Below, piece by piece: positions 27,307 to 36,833 of a DNA stretch of 64,000 nucleotides. The stretch spans positions 1 to 64,000 of the forward strand of contig LSIB01000021.1 of assembly GCA_001556025.1 (NCBI GenBank), written 5' to 3'. This stretch comes from Rhizobiales bacterium CCH3-A5. Lineage in GTDB: Bacteria; Pseudomonadota; Alphaproteobacteria; Rhizobiales; Beijerinckiaceae. The translations under genes were made by a program, and so were the position numbers. The notes under the pieces were generated by a model. The model worked only from the letters and a program-made list of their open reading frames with translations, did no database searches and had not been told where the DNA came from. Positions within the stretch are counted from its first letter, which is position 1. The number at the start of each line of letters is the position of its first letter.

Positions 27307-28215
27307 TCAGCGTCTGCCGCCGCCGAACATCGTGTCGAATATGTCCTTCATCGCATTCTGATGGCTGTCCTGCACCTGCCGGCCGGTCTCGAACATGCGG
27401 TTGAGCGCATCGAGGCCGATCGAGCCCGGCCCGGTCCCGGTCGAGGGCGGCGCTTCGTCCTGCGGCTCGGGCTCGCGCCGGCCGCGCGGGGCCGGCGGCG
27501 GTTCTGGCGCTGCCTGCTGGCCACCGCCGAACATCCCGGTCAGGATCTGGCCGAGCACGCCGCCGCCCATCTGGTCCATGCCGGTCTGCCCGCCCGGCAT
27601 CTGGCCGCCGCCGAAGGGGCCGCCTCCTTGAGTCTCGCCGCGCCCGGGCGTCTGGCCATTGCCGAACATCTGGCCGAAGATCGCCTCCAGCGGGTTGGTC
27701 GGCATCTGCTGCCGGGGGACAGGGGCCGGCTGCATGCCCGGCATCTGGCCTTTCATCATCTCGGCGAACTGGCCGAGGATGCCGCCCATGCCGCTGTTGC
27801 CGGCGGATTTGAACAGCCCGCCCATCACCATCGCGGCGATGACCGGCAGCATCTGCTTGAGGATCGCCTGGCTGACGCCGCTGGTCGCGGCCGCCTGCGC
27901 CGCCACGGCCTGGCTGACCTCCTTCGAGCCGAAGAGCTGGCTCAGCACGTTCGTGCCCGCGACCTGCGCATTGTCGGGAATGCCGTCGCCATTGGCGTCG
28001 TACATCCGCCCGAAGGGCGAGGCCGTCATCATCTGGGCGAGGCTGCCGAAGGCATAAGGGTCCTGCGTCTGGCGCTGCAGCCCCATTGAGAAGGCCGGCA
28101 GCAGCGCCTCGATCGCACTCTGCGTCTGCTGCTGCGAGAGCCCGTAGGCGCGGGCGAGATTCTGTATCGCCTGGCCGTTCTGGGCCTGCATCATCATCTC
28201 GTAGAGATTGGTCAT
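27307..28215 (-). CDS. DUF937 domain protein
   Basis: A 302-residue protein. Residues 1-150 are the DUF937 domain, with MTNLYEMMMQAQNGQAIQNL, the alanine-rich helices after SQAVAAQ, and MLPVIAAMVMGGL. A calcium-loop-like DANGDGIPD lies near residue 73. The second half is Gly/Met/Gln/Pro-rich and probably disordered. DUF937 resembles the YidB-type small helical proteins; the function is unknown. It lies 19 bases after the MATE gene on the same strand and may be co-transcribed with it. The start is at the conserved MTNL with GGAGA upstream. Confidence 0.85.
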   Translation of the reverse strand: MTNLYEMMMQAQNGQAIQNLARAYGLSQQQTQSAIEALLPAFSMGLQRQTQDPYAFGSLAQMMTASPFGRMYDANGDGIPDNAQVAGTNVLSQLFGSKEVSQAVAAQAAATSGVSQAILKQMLPVIAAMVMGGLFKSAGNSGMGGILGQFAEMMKGQMPGMQPAPVPRQQMPTNPLEAIFGQMFGNGQTPGRGETQGGGPFGGGQMPGGQTGMDQMGGGVLGQILTGMFGGGQQAAPEPPPAPRGRREPEPQDEAPPSTGTGPGSIGLDALNRMFETGRQVQDSHQNAMKDIFDTMFGGGRR

Positions 28216-28234
28216 GGTGCGTCTCCGGCCCGGT

Positions 28235-29641
28235 TCAGCGGTCTGCCGCCGCATGCTCGGGGACGATAGCAGCGCCCGGCAGCGAGGCAAGCGAGGCCGC
28301 CTCACGCTCAAGACGGGCGATGCCGCGATAGGCGAAGACGAGCGCGACCACGCCGAACGCCACCGCGCCCAGCGCCGAGCCGACGAGCGCGCCCTTCGGC
28401 CCGCCGTAATGCGCGCCGATGAAGGCGAGCGGCATGGTGCCGAGCGTCGCCCGGCCCCAACTGAATGCCGTCGAGAGCAGCGGCATGCCGAGATTGTTGA
28501 AGGCGGCGTTGGCGACGAAGAGCAGCCCGACGAAGACCCACATCGGCCCGGCGATCAGGCAGAAGAACAGCACGAGTTCGGCCGTCAGCCCGGTCGCGCC
28601 GAAGGCTGCAACGATCTGGTGGCGCAGCAGCACCAGCACGAGCCAGGCGAGCAGCACGCAACCGACCGCGAAGATCGCCGAATCGGTCAGCCCCTTGCGC
28701 ATCCGGTCGAAGCGGCCCGCGCCCCAGTTCTGGCCGAGGATCGGCCCGACAGCGCCCGACAGCGCAAACAGCACGCCGAACGCGACCGGCACCAGCCGGT
28801 CCATGATCGCCATCGCCGCGACCGCCGCATCGCCATAGCGTGCGATCACGCCGGCGAAGACCGAATTGGCGATCGGATTTGAGAGGTTGGTCAGGATCGC
28901 CGGGCCGGCGATGGCGAAGGTACGGGCCGTGTCGCCGAGCATGGCGACGATGGACGGCCGGGCCACGATGCCGTGGACCCTGACCGCGCCATGAAAGCCG
29001 ACGCTCGCGATGATGATCCGCGAGATCACGATGGCCCAGGCAGCACCATCAGGTCCCAGTCCGAGCCCGAAAATGAACAGCGGGTCGAGGCCGGCCGTCG
29101 CCACCCCGCCGCCCAGCGTGACGAACATCGCGCGGCGCGCATCGCCGACGGCGCGCAGAATGCCGGAAAAGCCCATGCCGAGCGCCATCAGCACGTTTGA
29201 CGGCAGCACGATCCAGAGGAAGGACAGCGCGACGCGGTAGGATTCGTCATGCGCGCCGAGCGCCCGAAGCAGCCAGGGCAGGCAGGGCAGGGCGACGATC
29301 GAGAGCCCGATCGCCGCCAGCGCCATCAGCGCCATGGTCGAGCCGGCGATGCGCCGCGCGCCTTCGCGGTCGCCGGCGCCGAGCGCACGCGCCGTCATCG
29401 CCGAGACCGCGATCATCAGCCCGATATTGATCGAGATCATCAGATAAAGGACGATCGTGGCGAAGCCGACGCCCGCCGTCGCCTCCGGCCGGCCGAGCCA
29501 GGAGACGTAGAGCAGGGAGAGCAAATCGACGACGAAGATCGCCATCAGCCCGACCGAGGCCGTCGCGGTCATCACTGTGACATGCCGCATCAGCGAGCCG
29601 GTGACGAAGACCGCCTCCTCGCGGCCGGCAGGCTGGCTCAT
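28235..29641 (-). CDS. MATE family multidrug efflux transporter
   Basis: A 468-residue membrane protein with about 12 helices in two related halves, as in MATE exporters driven by Na+ or H+. Family-type segments are ISINIGLMIAVSAMTARALG, GMGFSGILRAVGDAR and GPILGQNWGAGRFDR (second half). It starts within the stop of the upstream antiporter gene (ATGA overlap). The substrate range is unknown. Confidence 0.93.
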   Translation of the reverse strand: MSQPAGREEAVFVTGSLMRHVTVMTATASVGLMAIFVVDLLSLLYVSWLGRPEATAGVGFATIVLYLMISINIGLMIAVSAMTARALGAGDREGARRIAGSTMALMALAAIGLSIVALPCLPWLLRALGAHDESYRVALSFLWIVLPSNVLMALGMGFSGILRAVGDARRAMFVTLGGGVATAGLDPLFIFGLGLGPDGAAWAIVISRIIIASVGFHGAVRVHGIVARPSIVAMLGDTARTFAIAGPAILTNLSNPIANSVFAGVIARYGDAAVAAMAIMDRLVPVAFGVLFALSGAVGPILGQNWGAGRFDRMRKGLTDSAIFAVGCVLLAWLVLVLLRHQIVAAFGATGLTAELVLFFCLIAGPMWVFVGLLFVANAAFNNLGMPLLSTAFSWGRATLGTMPLAFIGAHYGGPKGALVGSALGAVAFGVVALVFAYRGIARLEREAASLASLPGAAIVPEHAAADR

Positions 29642-31509
29642 CGCTCGGGCTCGCCGACGCCGCCCACCGCGACCTCCGCCCCGCCATCCTCGATCACCTC
29701 GCGGGTTTCCTCGGTCAGCGCCTTCGACTTGGCTCTGGGCTTGACCAACGGCTCGGGCGTGACGCGCGGCACCTTGTTGAGCGCCGCCGCGATGCCCTCA
29801 TGGTACTGAATTTCCATGCGCTGGGCGTCGCGGTCGCGCACGCTGTCGATGACGAGGCTCGCCTCCTCATAGTTCAGCCCGACCGCCTCGAGCGTCACCC
29901 GGCCGAAATCCAGCGCCGATTCGAACGTCTCGCGCAGCTGGTAGTCGACATTGGCCTTCATCAGGTCGATGGCGTGGATGCGGTCATAGGCGCGCGCATG
30001 CAGCCTCGCCTGCGGGAACTCGGCCCTGGCCATCTCGACGATGCGCAAGGCCGCCTCCTTGTCGTCGATGCAGATGCAGATGACGCGGGCCTTGCCCGCG
30101 CCGGCCGCGCGCAGCACGTCGAGCCGCGTGCCGTCGCCATAATAGATCTTGAAGCCGAAATTCGCCGCCGAGCGGATGCGCTCGACATCCGAATCGATGA
30201 TCGTGACGTCGACATGCTGCAACAGCAGCGCCTGCGTCACGATCTGCCCGAAGCGGCCGAAGCCGACGACGATGACGGAGGCTGCGCCGGCCCCGTCGAA
30301 ATCCTCCTCCATGGTCTCAGACTTCGCCCGCGCCAGAAGCCAGCCGTCGATCAGCTTGGCGAGCACGGGGCCGATCAGCATGGACAGCGCAGCCAGCGCG
30401 GTGACGATCGCGCTCTGCTGGCCGGTCAGCAGCCCGAGTGAGAGGCCGAGCGGCAGCAGCACGAAGGCGAACTCGCCGGCCGGTGAGAGCAGCGCGCCGG
30501 CGCGGATCGCCTCGGTGGTCGAGGAGCACGACGCCCGCAGGATCGAGGCCGCGACCGCGATCTTGAACAGCACGAGCAGCGGGGCTGCCAGCGCCAGCAG
30601 CAGCCAGTTGTCGAGCACGAGCCTGAGGTCGAGCGACATGCCGACCGCCATGAAGAACAGGCCGAGCAGCACCCCACGGAAGGGCTCGATATCGGCCTCC
30701 AGCTCGTGCCGGAAATGCGAATCGGCCAGCAGCACGCCGGCGAGGAACGCCCCCATCGCCATTGACAGGCCGACATGCTCCATCAGCAACGCCGAACCCA
30801 GCACGATCAGCAGGGCTGCCGCCGTCATCACCTCCTTGGCGCCCGATTTGGCGAGGATGTGGAAGAAGGGGTTCAGAACATAGCGCCCCGCCAGCACGAT
30901 CGCCGCCACCGCCAGGAAGGCGACGCCGAGCCCCGCCATCGCCGCGCCTGCGCCGCCGCTGGCCGCCCCGGTCGTCGCCAGCAGCGGCAGGATCGCGAGC
31001 GCGGGTGCGATCGAAATGTCCTGGAACAGCAGGATCGAGAAGGTTCTCCGGCCGTAATCCTCATGGCCGTCGCCGCGCTCCTCCAGCAATTGCAGCGCGA
31101 TCGAGGTGGCCGACAAAGCCAGGGCCAACCCGACCGCGACCGCCCCGCCGACCGAAAGCCCGAGGAACCAGCCGACCGCGCCGATCGCGAAAGCGCTTAG
31201 CGCCATCTGCGACAGTCCTGCGCCGAGAATGTCCTTGCGCATCGAATAGAGCCGCGCCGGCTGCAATTCGAGCCCGACGAGGAAGAGCAGCAGCACGACG
31301 CCGATCTCGGCTGTGCCGCGGATGGCGTCGGGATCCTTGATCACCGCCAGCACGGACGGCCCGATGACGATGCCTGCCGCGAGATAGCCCAGCACCGCCG
31401 ACTGGCCGAGCTTGCGGAAGATCGGGACGGCCAGCACCGCGCCGGCGCAGAAGGTCAGGATCGGTGGCAGATAGCTGGTATGGGAGGCGTCTGCCATGGG
31501 AGCGCTCAT
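29638..31509 (-). CDS. Kef/CPA2-type monovalent cation:proton antiporter with RCK domain
   Basis: A 623-residue protein. Residues 12-395 form a CPA2 antiporter of about 12 helices ([58 protein letters not shown]). Residues 410-530 are an RCK/TrkA-N nucleotide-binding domain with [13 protein letters not shown] and [15 protein letters not shown]. KefB/KefC proteins are glutathione-gated K+ efflux systems; glutathione gating here is not proven. Start candidates are 31509 and an ATG 12 bases later. It is translationally coupled to the MATE gene and divergent from ispH. Confidence 0.92.
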   Translation of the reverse strand: MSAPMADASHTSYLPPILTFCAGAVLAVPIFRKLGQSAVLGYLAAGIVIGPSVLAVIKDPDAIRGTAEIGVVLLLFLVGLELQPARLYSMRKDILGAGLSQMALSAFAIGAVGWFLGLSVGGAVAVGLALALSATSIALQLLEERGDGHEDYGRRTFSILLFQDISIAPALAILPLLATTGAASGGAGAAMAGLGVAFLAVAAIVLAGRYVLNPFFHILAKSGAKEVMTAAALLIVLGSALLMEHVGLSMAMGAFLAGVLLADSHFRHELEADIEPFRGVLLGLFFMAVGMSLDLRLVLDNWLLLALAAPLLVLFKIAVAASILRASCSSTTEAIRAGALLSPAGEFAFVLLPLGLSLGLLTGQQSAIVTALAALSMLIGPVLAKLIDGWLLARAKSETMEEDFDGAGAASVIVVGFGRFGQIVTQALLLQHVDVTIIDSDVERIRSAANFGFKIYYGDGTRLDVLRAAGAGKARVICICIDDKEAALRIVEMARAEFPQARLHARAYDRIHAIDLMKANVDYQLRETFESALDFGRVTLEAVGLNYEEASLVIDSVRDRDAQRMEIQYHEGIAAALNKVPRVTPEPLVKPRAKSKALTEETREVIEDGGAEVAVGGVGEPER

Positions 31510-31682
31510 CGGCTGGAGGGCCGGCTCCGGGCCGACCCGTCCAATCTAGGCTGTCGATGGCGATCCTGCGAGTGCATTGCGGCATCGCATCTCGCCTCAT
31601 GGCCGGCCCGCACCCGCTTTCCTTGACAACGCCCCCGCCACCCCGAAAGAAGACGCAATCCTCCCGGGAGCTTCCTCGCCGC

Positions 31683-32645
31683 GTGAAACCGCCGCTCGAC
31701 ATCCTGCTCTGCGCGCCGCGCGGCTTCTGCGCCGGCGTCGTGCGCGCCATCGACGCGGTCGAGAAGGCGCTGACGCTGCATGGCGCGCCGGTCTATGTCC
31801 GCCACGAGATCGTTCACAACAAATACGTCGTCGAATCGCTGAAGCGGAAGGGCGCGGTCTTCGTATCGGAGCTGTCGCAGGTGCCCGATGCGACGCGCCC
31901 TGTGATCTTTTCCGCTCATGGCGTCGCGAAATCGGTGCCAGCCGAGGCGAGCGCGCGCAATCTCTTCGCCATCGACGCGACCTGCCCGCTGGTGACGAAG
32001 GTGCATCGCGAGGCCGAGGTCCATCACAAGCGCGGCCGCCACATCCTGCTCGTCGGCCATGCCGGCCATCCCGAGGTGATCGGCACCATGGGGCAGCTGC
32101 CGCCGGGCGCGATCACGCTGATCGAGACGCTCGATGATGTGGTCGGGCTGCAGCCGCCTGCCGGCCCGCTGGCCTTCGTGACGCAGACGACGCTTTCCGT
32201 CGACGACACGCGCGAGATCGTCGAGGCGCTCAAAGCCCGTTTCCCCGAGCTGATCGCCCCCCACAAGGAAGACATCTGCTACGCCACCACGAACCGCCAG
32301 GAGGCGGTGAAGCATGTCGCGCCGCAGGTCGACGGGCTGATCGTCGTCGGCTCGCCCAACTCCTCGAACTCGCAGCGCCTGCGCGAGGTCGCCGAGCGCG
32401 CCGGCTGCCCGGCCGCGCGCCTCGTGCTGCGCACCGACGAGATCGACTGGACGGTGTTCGGCAACATCCGCCGGCTGGGGCTGACCGCGGGCGCGAGCGC
32501 GCCGGAAGTGTTGGTCGAGGAGATCATCGACGCGTTCGCGCAGCGCTACGAGGTCACGGTCGAGACCGTCTCGACGGCCGATGAGAGCGTCTTCTTCCCG
32601 TTGCCGCGCGAGTTGCGCGAGCCGGCTCCGACCGCGGCCGAGTGA
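31683..32645 (+). CDS. ispH: 4-hydroxy-3-methylbut-2-enyl diphosphate reductase IspH
   Basis: The last enzyme of the MEP isoprenoid pathway, an iron-sulfur protein that makes IPP and DMAPP. The conserved N-terminus [53 protein letters not shown] and [12 protein letters not shown] segments supply the three cluster cysteines and the substrate-binding HEIVHN and SNS residues. The start is uncertain: GTG at 31683 gives 320 residues, the usual length; ATGs at 31599 and 31557 would add a Pro-rich, unconserved leader. It heads ispH-thrB-rnhA. Confidence 0.94.
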   Translation: MKPPLDILLCAPRGFCAGVVRAIDAVEKALTLHGAPVYVRHEIVHNKYVVESLKRKGAVFVSELSQVPDATRPVIFSAHGVAKSVPAEASARNLFAIDATCPLVTKVHREAEVHHKRGRHILLVGHAGHPEVIGTMGQLPPGAITLIETLDDVVGLQPPAGPLAFVTQTTLSVDDTREIVEALKARFPELIAPHKEDICYATTNRQEAVKHVAPQVDGLIVVGSPNSSNSQRLREVAERAGCPAARLVLRTDEIDWTVFGNIRRLGLTAGASAPEVLVEEIIDAFAQRYEVTVETVSTADESVFFPLPRELREPAPTAAE

Positions 32646-32651
32646 GCGTCT

Positions 32652-33617
32652 TTGGCCGTCTACACCGAAGTGCCCGATGACGAGATGGCGGCTTTCGTCG
32701 CCCGCTACGGCATCGGCGATCTGCTCTCGGCCAAGGGCATCGCCGAGGGTGTCTCAAACTCGAACTTCCTGGTCCACACCACGGCCGGCTTCTACATCCT
32801 GACGCTCTATGAGGAGCGCACCGATGCGGCCGATCTGCCCTTCTTCATCTCGCTGATGGAGCATCTGGCGCGGCGCGGGCTGACCTGCCCGCAGCCGCTC
32901 AAGACTGCGGACGGGCAGGCCGTGGGGCGTCTTGCGGGCCGCCCCGCCGCGATCGTCACCTTCCTCGACGGGCTTTCGGTGCGCCGTCCCAACGCGCAAC
33001 ACTGCGCCGAACTCGGGCGGGGGCTCGCGCTGCTGCACGAGGCCGGTTCGGATTTCGCGATGGAGCGTGTCAACGATCTCTCTGTACCGGGCTGGCGGCC
33101 GCTGGCCGAGCAGGCGGGGGCGCAGGCCGACACGGTTTCGCCGGGGCTGGCGCGCCGCGTGCTGGCCGAGATCGCCGAGCATGAGGCGCATTGGCCGGCC
33201 GACCTGCCGCGCGGGGTGATCCATGCCGATCTCTTCCCCAACAACGTCTTCTTCATCCAGAACAAGCTCTCGGGGCTGATCGACTTCTACTTCGCCTGCA
33301 CCGACGCGCTCGCCTACGACCTCGCCATCTGCCTCAACGCCTGGTGCTTCGAGGCCGACGCCTCCTTCAACCTGACCAAGGGCCAGGCGCTGCTGGCGGG
33401 CTATGAGAGCGTGCGCCGGCTGACCGATCCCGAAGTGCAGGCGCTTCCTGTGCTCTGCCGGGGCTCGGCCCTGCGCTTCCTGCTGACGCGGCTGGTCGAC
33501 TGGCTCAACGTGCCGCCGGGCGCGCTGGTCAAGCCGCTGGATCCGATGGAATATGACCGCAAGCTCGCCTTCCACCAGCGGGTGCGGGATGCGGGCGATT
33601 ACGGGTTGAAGCGATGA
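32652..33617 (+). CDS. thrB: Homoserine kinase ThrB
   Basis: Phosphorylates homoserine on the way to threonine. The 321-residue protein is of the alphaproteobacterial kind with an aminoglycoside-phosphotransferase-like kinase fold: [14 protein letters not shown], the catalytic [11 protein letters not shown], and the [13 protein letters not shown] metal-binding segment. It begins with TTG, which reproduces the conserved family N-terminus MAVYTEV. It follows ispH by six bases and overlaps rnhA by four (ATGA). ThrC is about 13 kb away on the other strand. Confidence 0.94.
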   Translation: MAVYTEVPDDEMAAFVARYGIGDLLSAKGIAEGVSNSNFLVHTTAGFYILTLYEERTDAADLPFFISLMEHLARRGLTCPQPLKTADGQAVGRLAGRPAAIVTFLDGLSVRRPNAQHCAELGRGLALLHEAGSDFAMERVNDLSVPGWRPLAEQAGAQADTVSPGLARRVLAEIAEHEAHWPADLPRGVIHADLFPNNVFFIQNKLSGLIDFYFACTDALAYDLAICLNAWCFEADASFNLTKGQALLAGYESVRRLTDPEVQALPVLCRGSALRFLLTRLVDWLNVPPGALVKPLDPMEYDRKLAFHQRVRDAGDYGLKR

Positions 33618-34060
33618 CCGACGTCGTCGAAGTCTGGACCGATGGCGCCTGCTCCGGAAACCCCGGCCCCGGCGGCTGGGGCGCGATCCTGTCCTTCAAG
33701 GGCAGGGAGCGCGAACTCTCCGGCGGCGAGGCGATGACGACCAACAACCGCATGGAGCTGATGGGGGCGATCTCGGCGCTCGAGACGCTGACGCGGCCCT
33801 GCACCGTCGCGCTCCACACCGACAGCCAGTATCTGCGCCAGGGCATCACGAGCTGGATCCATGGCTGGAAGAAGAACGGCTGGAAGACCGCCGACAAAAA
33901 GCCGGTCAAGAACGAGGAGCTGTGGAAGCGCCTCGACGCCGCGCTGAAGCAGCACAAGATCGAGTGGAAATGGGTCAAGGGCCATGCCGGCGACGAAATG
34001 AACGAGCGCGCCGACGCGCTGGCGCGGGCAGGCATGGCGCCGTTCAAGCCGGGGCGGTGA
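33614..34060 (+). CDS. rnhA: Ribonuclease HI
   Basis: Cleaves the RNA of RNA:DNA hybrids. The 148-residue protein has all catalytic residues: Asp10, Glu48, Asp70 and Asp134, with His124 in the flexible loop. The basic handle region ([14 protein letters not shown]) typical of bacterial RNase HI is present. The ATG overlaps the thrB stop. Confidence 0.98.
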   Translation: MTDVVEVWTDGACSGNPGPGGWGAILSFKGRERELSGGEAMTTNNRMELMGAISALETLTRPCTVALHTDSQYLRQGITSWIHGWKKNGWKTADKKPVKNEELWKRLDAALKQHKIEWKWVKGHAGDEMNERADALARAGMAPFKPGR

Positions 34061-34069
34061 GGGGCGCGC

Positions 34070-35257
34070 TCAGTTACGCATGCCGAACATCACCCGCGTC
34101 GCACGCGACAGACCGGCGGCGCGCGCAAGCGCGAGACTGATGATCAGCGACAGGAAGGCGATCGCGAGATATTTGGCCAGCGGCGCACTGCTCCAGCCCA
34201 GCAGCCAGAAGCCGAGCAGCACGATCACCGTCTGGTGGAAGACGTAGAACGGGAAGCTGAGCGCGGAGAAGCGTGTCAGGAACGGGATCGGGCGGTTGAG
34301 CCTCGCTGCGCCCCAGCCGAGCAGGCCGGCGATGGCGCACCATTCGGCGAGCGCGCGCAGTGTCTGGCGCGCCTCGATCGGCAGCACCGTTCCGGTCGCC
34401 CTCAGCGTCAGCAGCACCGCGATCAGCGCGGCCGCCATTGCCAAAACAGGTCGCCACAGCCGCGTCGCCGCGCGCGCCAGGTCGGGACTTGCCGCGAATA
34501 GCCAGCCCAACAGCATCAGCGTCATGAAATGCGCGTGGTTGGCGAAGTCGTTGACCAGCGCATGCGTGCTCGGAAAGCTTCGGCGCAGCACAAGCTCGAC
34601 AACAATAATCGGCAGGGCCAGCAGCAGCAGCCGCGCGCCGCCGGCAAGCCATCGGCCAAGCGCATCGACCCACGCGGCCGCCGCGCGATGACGCAAGCCG
34701 AGAAAGAGCGGCAGCAGCGCAAGCGAGTAGACGAGGAGGTAAAGCACGAACCAGAGATGGTGCCAGCTAAAGCTCGCGGCCGGGTAACAGCAGGTGAAGA
34801 ACGACGGGTAGAAGTCCACGAAGGACCCGCTGAAATCGATCGGGCTCATCCGTCCCGGCAGGCCGGCCGCCAGCCGTTCGACATAGACCTGCGGCGGCAC
34901 CACCAGCAGGATCCCCACGACCAGCGGGAGCAGCAGCCGGACCAGCCGCTCGCGCACGAAACGCCCGGCGTCGCGATTGCCGAGGCTGTGAAACGCCGTC
35001 ATCCCGGCCAGGAACAACAGCAGTGGCATCTGGACGACGTTGAACCCCGCGATCAGCAGCTCGGCGGCCTGAAAGCGGCCGGCATCCTTGATATGCCAGG
35101 CCTCGGAATCGAACAGCCGGGCGGTATGGAACAGGATCAGGCCGAGGATCACGCCATTGCGCAGATGGTCGATGTGCAGCAGCCGGGTCGGGCGCGCGGC
35201 GTCATGGCCCTCGGTGACCGGCTCTGCCTCAGTCGGCGATGGCGCGGCAAACGTCAT
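34070..35257 (-). CDS. Acyltransferase-3/OpgC family membrane protein
   Basis: A 395-residue protein with about 10 membrane helices. It has the R-X10-H catalytic pattern of acyltransferase-3 proteins near the N-terminus (HIDHLRNGVILGLILFHT). These enzymes O-acylate extracellular glycans or other surface molecules; the target is unknown. The start at 35257 begins a short cytoplasmic tail before the first helix. It lies seven bases after a GNAT gene on the same strand, likely one transcript. Confidence 0.88.
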   Translation of the reverse strand: MTFAAPSPTEAEPVTEGHDAARPTRLLHIDHLRNGVILGLILFHTARLFDSEAWHIKDAGRFQAAELLIAGFNVVQMPLLLFLAGMTAFHSLGNRDAGRFVRERLVRLLLPLVVGILLVVPPQVYVERLAAGLPGRMSPIDFSGSFVDFYPSFFTCCYPAASFSWHHLWFVLYLLVYSLALLPLFLGLRHRAAAAWVDALGRWLAGGARLLLLALPIIVVELVLRRSFPSTHALVNDFANHAHFMTLMLLGWLFAASPDLARAATRLWRPVLAMAAALIAVLLTLRATGTVLPIEARQTLRALAEWCAIAGLLGWGAARLNRPIPFLTRFSALSFPFYVFHQTVIVLLGFWLLGWSSAPLAKYLAIAFLSLIISLALARAAGLSRATRVMFGMRN

Positions 35258-35264
35258 CGGCCGC

Positions 35265-35714
35265 TCACCCCAGAGGCTGCCGATACACGATGAACCCCGA
35301 TTTCTCCGCGACCTTGTCGTACAGCGCCTGCGCCTGCAGATTGCTCTCATGCGTCTGCCAGTAGACGCGGAAGCAGCCCTTCGCCTTGGCCATCTCCCGC
35401 ACGGCCTCGATCAGGGCGCGCCCCGCGCCCGTGCCGCGCGCCGCCTCCACCGTGAACAGGTCCTGCAGGTAGCAGATGTCCTTCACGTTCCAGGTCGAGC
35501 GGTGGACGACCCAGTGGACGATGCCGAGCATGACGCCGTCGCGCTCGGCGACGAACCCGCCCATCGGCTCGGCTCCGCCGGTCAGCCGCGCGAAGGTGGC
35601 GTCGGTGGTCTCGGGAGAAAGCGAGGCCTTGTAGAAGGTGAGGTAGCCCTGCCAGAGCGGCTCCCACGCGGCGCGGTCGACGGCGGTGAGCGGGCGGATG
35701 GCGAGGTCGGTCAT
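35265..35714 (-). CDS. GNAT family N-acetyltransferase
   Basis: A 149-residue single GNAT domain. The acetyl-CoA-binding motif A is visible as DLFTVEAARGTGAGRALIEA, with the later YWQTHESNLQAQALYDKV helix. This subfamily resembles spermine/spermidine- or protein-acetylating GNATs, but the substrate is not predictable. It lies directly upstream of the acyltransferase-3 gene. Confidence 0.9.
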   Translation of the reverse strand: MTDLAIRPLTAVDRAAWEPLWQGYLTFYKASLSPETTDATFARLTGGAEPMGGFVAERDGVMLGIVHWVVHRSTWNVKDICYLQDLFTVEAARGTGAGRALIEAVREMAKAKGCFRVYWQTHESNLQAQALYDKVAEKSGFIVYRQPLG

Positions 35715-35940
35715 GGCGGGCTCCGGCGAACGCGGAGGATCGTAGCGCCGCCCCGCCTTGCCGTCTCATGACGAAGCGAGATCGAATCGATCAGCGGAGA
35801 GGGGAGCGGGCGGAAGAGAGGTCGGGTATCGACTCTAAGCGGACAATGTCGTCAGCCGCATCTTCAATCTGTTAACCACACACCTTCTCCGCCAATACAG
35901 CCAACCACTCTTGCAGTTACAAGGTGGAAGGGGTGCGTGC

Positions 35941-36156
35941 ATGGACAAGAAGCCTCAGAATTCCGCAGACCGCGAAATGGATCCGTCACGGGATCAGGAG
36001 CTGCTCGAAAGCGGGAAGCGATGGTTTGCTGAGGCGCGAGCAGTGACTGAACGTGACGAACATGAGATCGCCGCTTGGATTGATCGTCATGCTGGCGGCT
36101 TTGATGAGACAGGCGAACGCCAGCCCAGCATTTTCTTAAAAGCGATCCGCAGGTGA
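35941..36156 (+). CDS. Small hypothetical protein, 71 aa
   Basis: Not recognised. A 71-residue acidic, soluble-looking protein (LESGKRWFAEARAVTERDEHE) that stands alone between a GNAT gene and the peroxiredoxin terminator. GGAAGGGG lies about nine bases before the ATG. Its base composition is less GC-rich than its neighbours, so it could be a recent arrival or a lineage-specific gene. Coding status is moderate. Confidence 0.5.
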   Translation: MDKKPQNSADREMDPSRDQELLESGKRWFAEARAVTERDEHEIAAWIDRHAGGFDETGERQPSIFLKAIRR

Positions 36157-36242
36157 AGCGGCCGGGGTAGGACAACGTCCCCTCCCGAACCAATAGCCGA
36201 CCAAAGTTGCCGAACAGCGCACACCGCCCCACCCAACCCAGC

Positions 36243-36277
36243 AAAAAGCCCGCGCCATCCCTATGGACGACGCGGGC
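36243..36277 (-). terminator. Intrinsic terminator of the peroxiredoxin gene
   Basis: Read on the minus strand, GCCCGCG pairs with CGCGGGC around a 16-base loop, and TTTTTGC follows. It lies about 20 bases past the stop of the peroxiredoxin gene. Confidence 0.75.
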
Positions 36278-36297
36278 CTGATCACGAGCGCCTGCGC

Positions 36298-36783
36298 TCA
36301 GAGCTGCTTCAGCAGCGCCTCGGCGCCCGACACGTCGGCCTTGCCGGGCGCGTCCTCGACGTTGAGCGCCGTGACGACGCCGTCCTCGACGATCATCGAA
36401 TAGCGCTGCGAGCGCGTGCCGAGCCCAAAACCCGAGCCGTCGAGCGAAAGCCCGATCTCCTTAGCGAAATCGGCGTTTCCGTCCGACAGGAACTCGATCA
36501 CGCCGGCCCCGCCCGTCGCCTTGGCCCAGGCGTCCATGACGAAGACGTCGTTGGTGCTCGTCACCATGATGGCGTCGATACCCTTGGCCTTGATCTCGTC
36601 GGCCTTGGCGACGAAGCCCGGCAGATGGTTCTTGTGGCAGGTCGGGGTGAAGGCGCCGGGAACGGCGAAGAGCACGACCTTCCTGCCCTTGAACAGGTCG
36701 TCGGTCGTCTTCGGGGCCGGCCCATCCGCGGTCATCAGACGGAACGTCGCCTGCGGAAGCTTGTCACCCACCTTGATCGTCAT
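36298..36783 (-). CDS. Peroxiredoxin, Prx5/AhpE-like redoxin (1-Cys)
   Basis: A 161-residue thiol peroxidase of the Prx5 type. The active-site segment is PGAFTPTCHKNHLP with peroxidatic Cys49; Arg within TRSQRYSMIVEDG completes the site. There is no second cysteine, so it is a 1-Cys enzyme that must be reduced by glutathione/glutaredoxin or another thiol. The start at 36783 is preceded by GGAGA. It follows the DsbD-alpha-like gene on the same strand. Confidence 0.95.
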   Translation of the reverse strand: MTIKVGDKLPQATFRLMTADGPAPKTTDDLFKGRKVVLFAVPGAFTPTCHKNHLPGFVAKADEIKAKGIDAIMVTSTNDVFVMDAWAKATGGAGVIEFLSDGNADFAKEIGLSLDGSGFGLGTRSQRYSMIVEDGVVTALNVEDAPGKADVSGAEALLKQL

Positions 36784-36833
36784 CGCGTCGTTCTCCGTGA
36801 AGCCTGCGGCGCTCCGCCGCTCAGGCAGACGGA

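Noticed and set aside
31464..31682. A longer N-terminus for IspH
   Set aside because: It would overlap the start of the divergent antiporter gene and adds a Pro/Ser-rich leader absent from the family.
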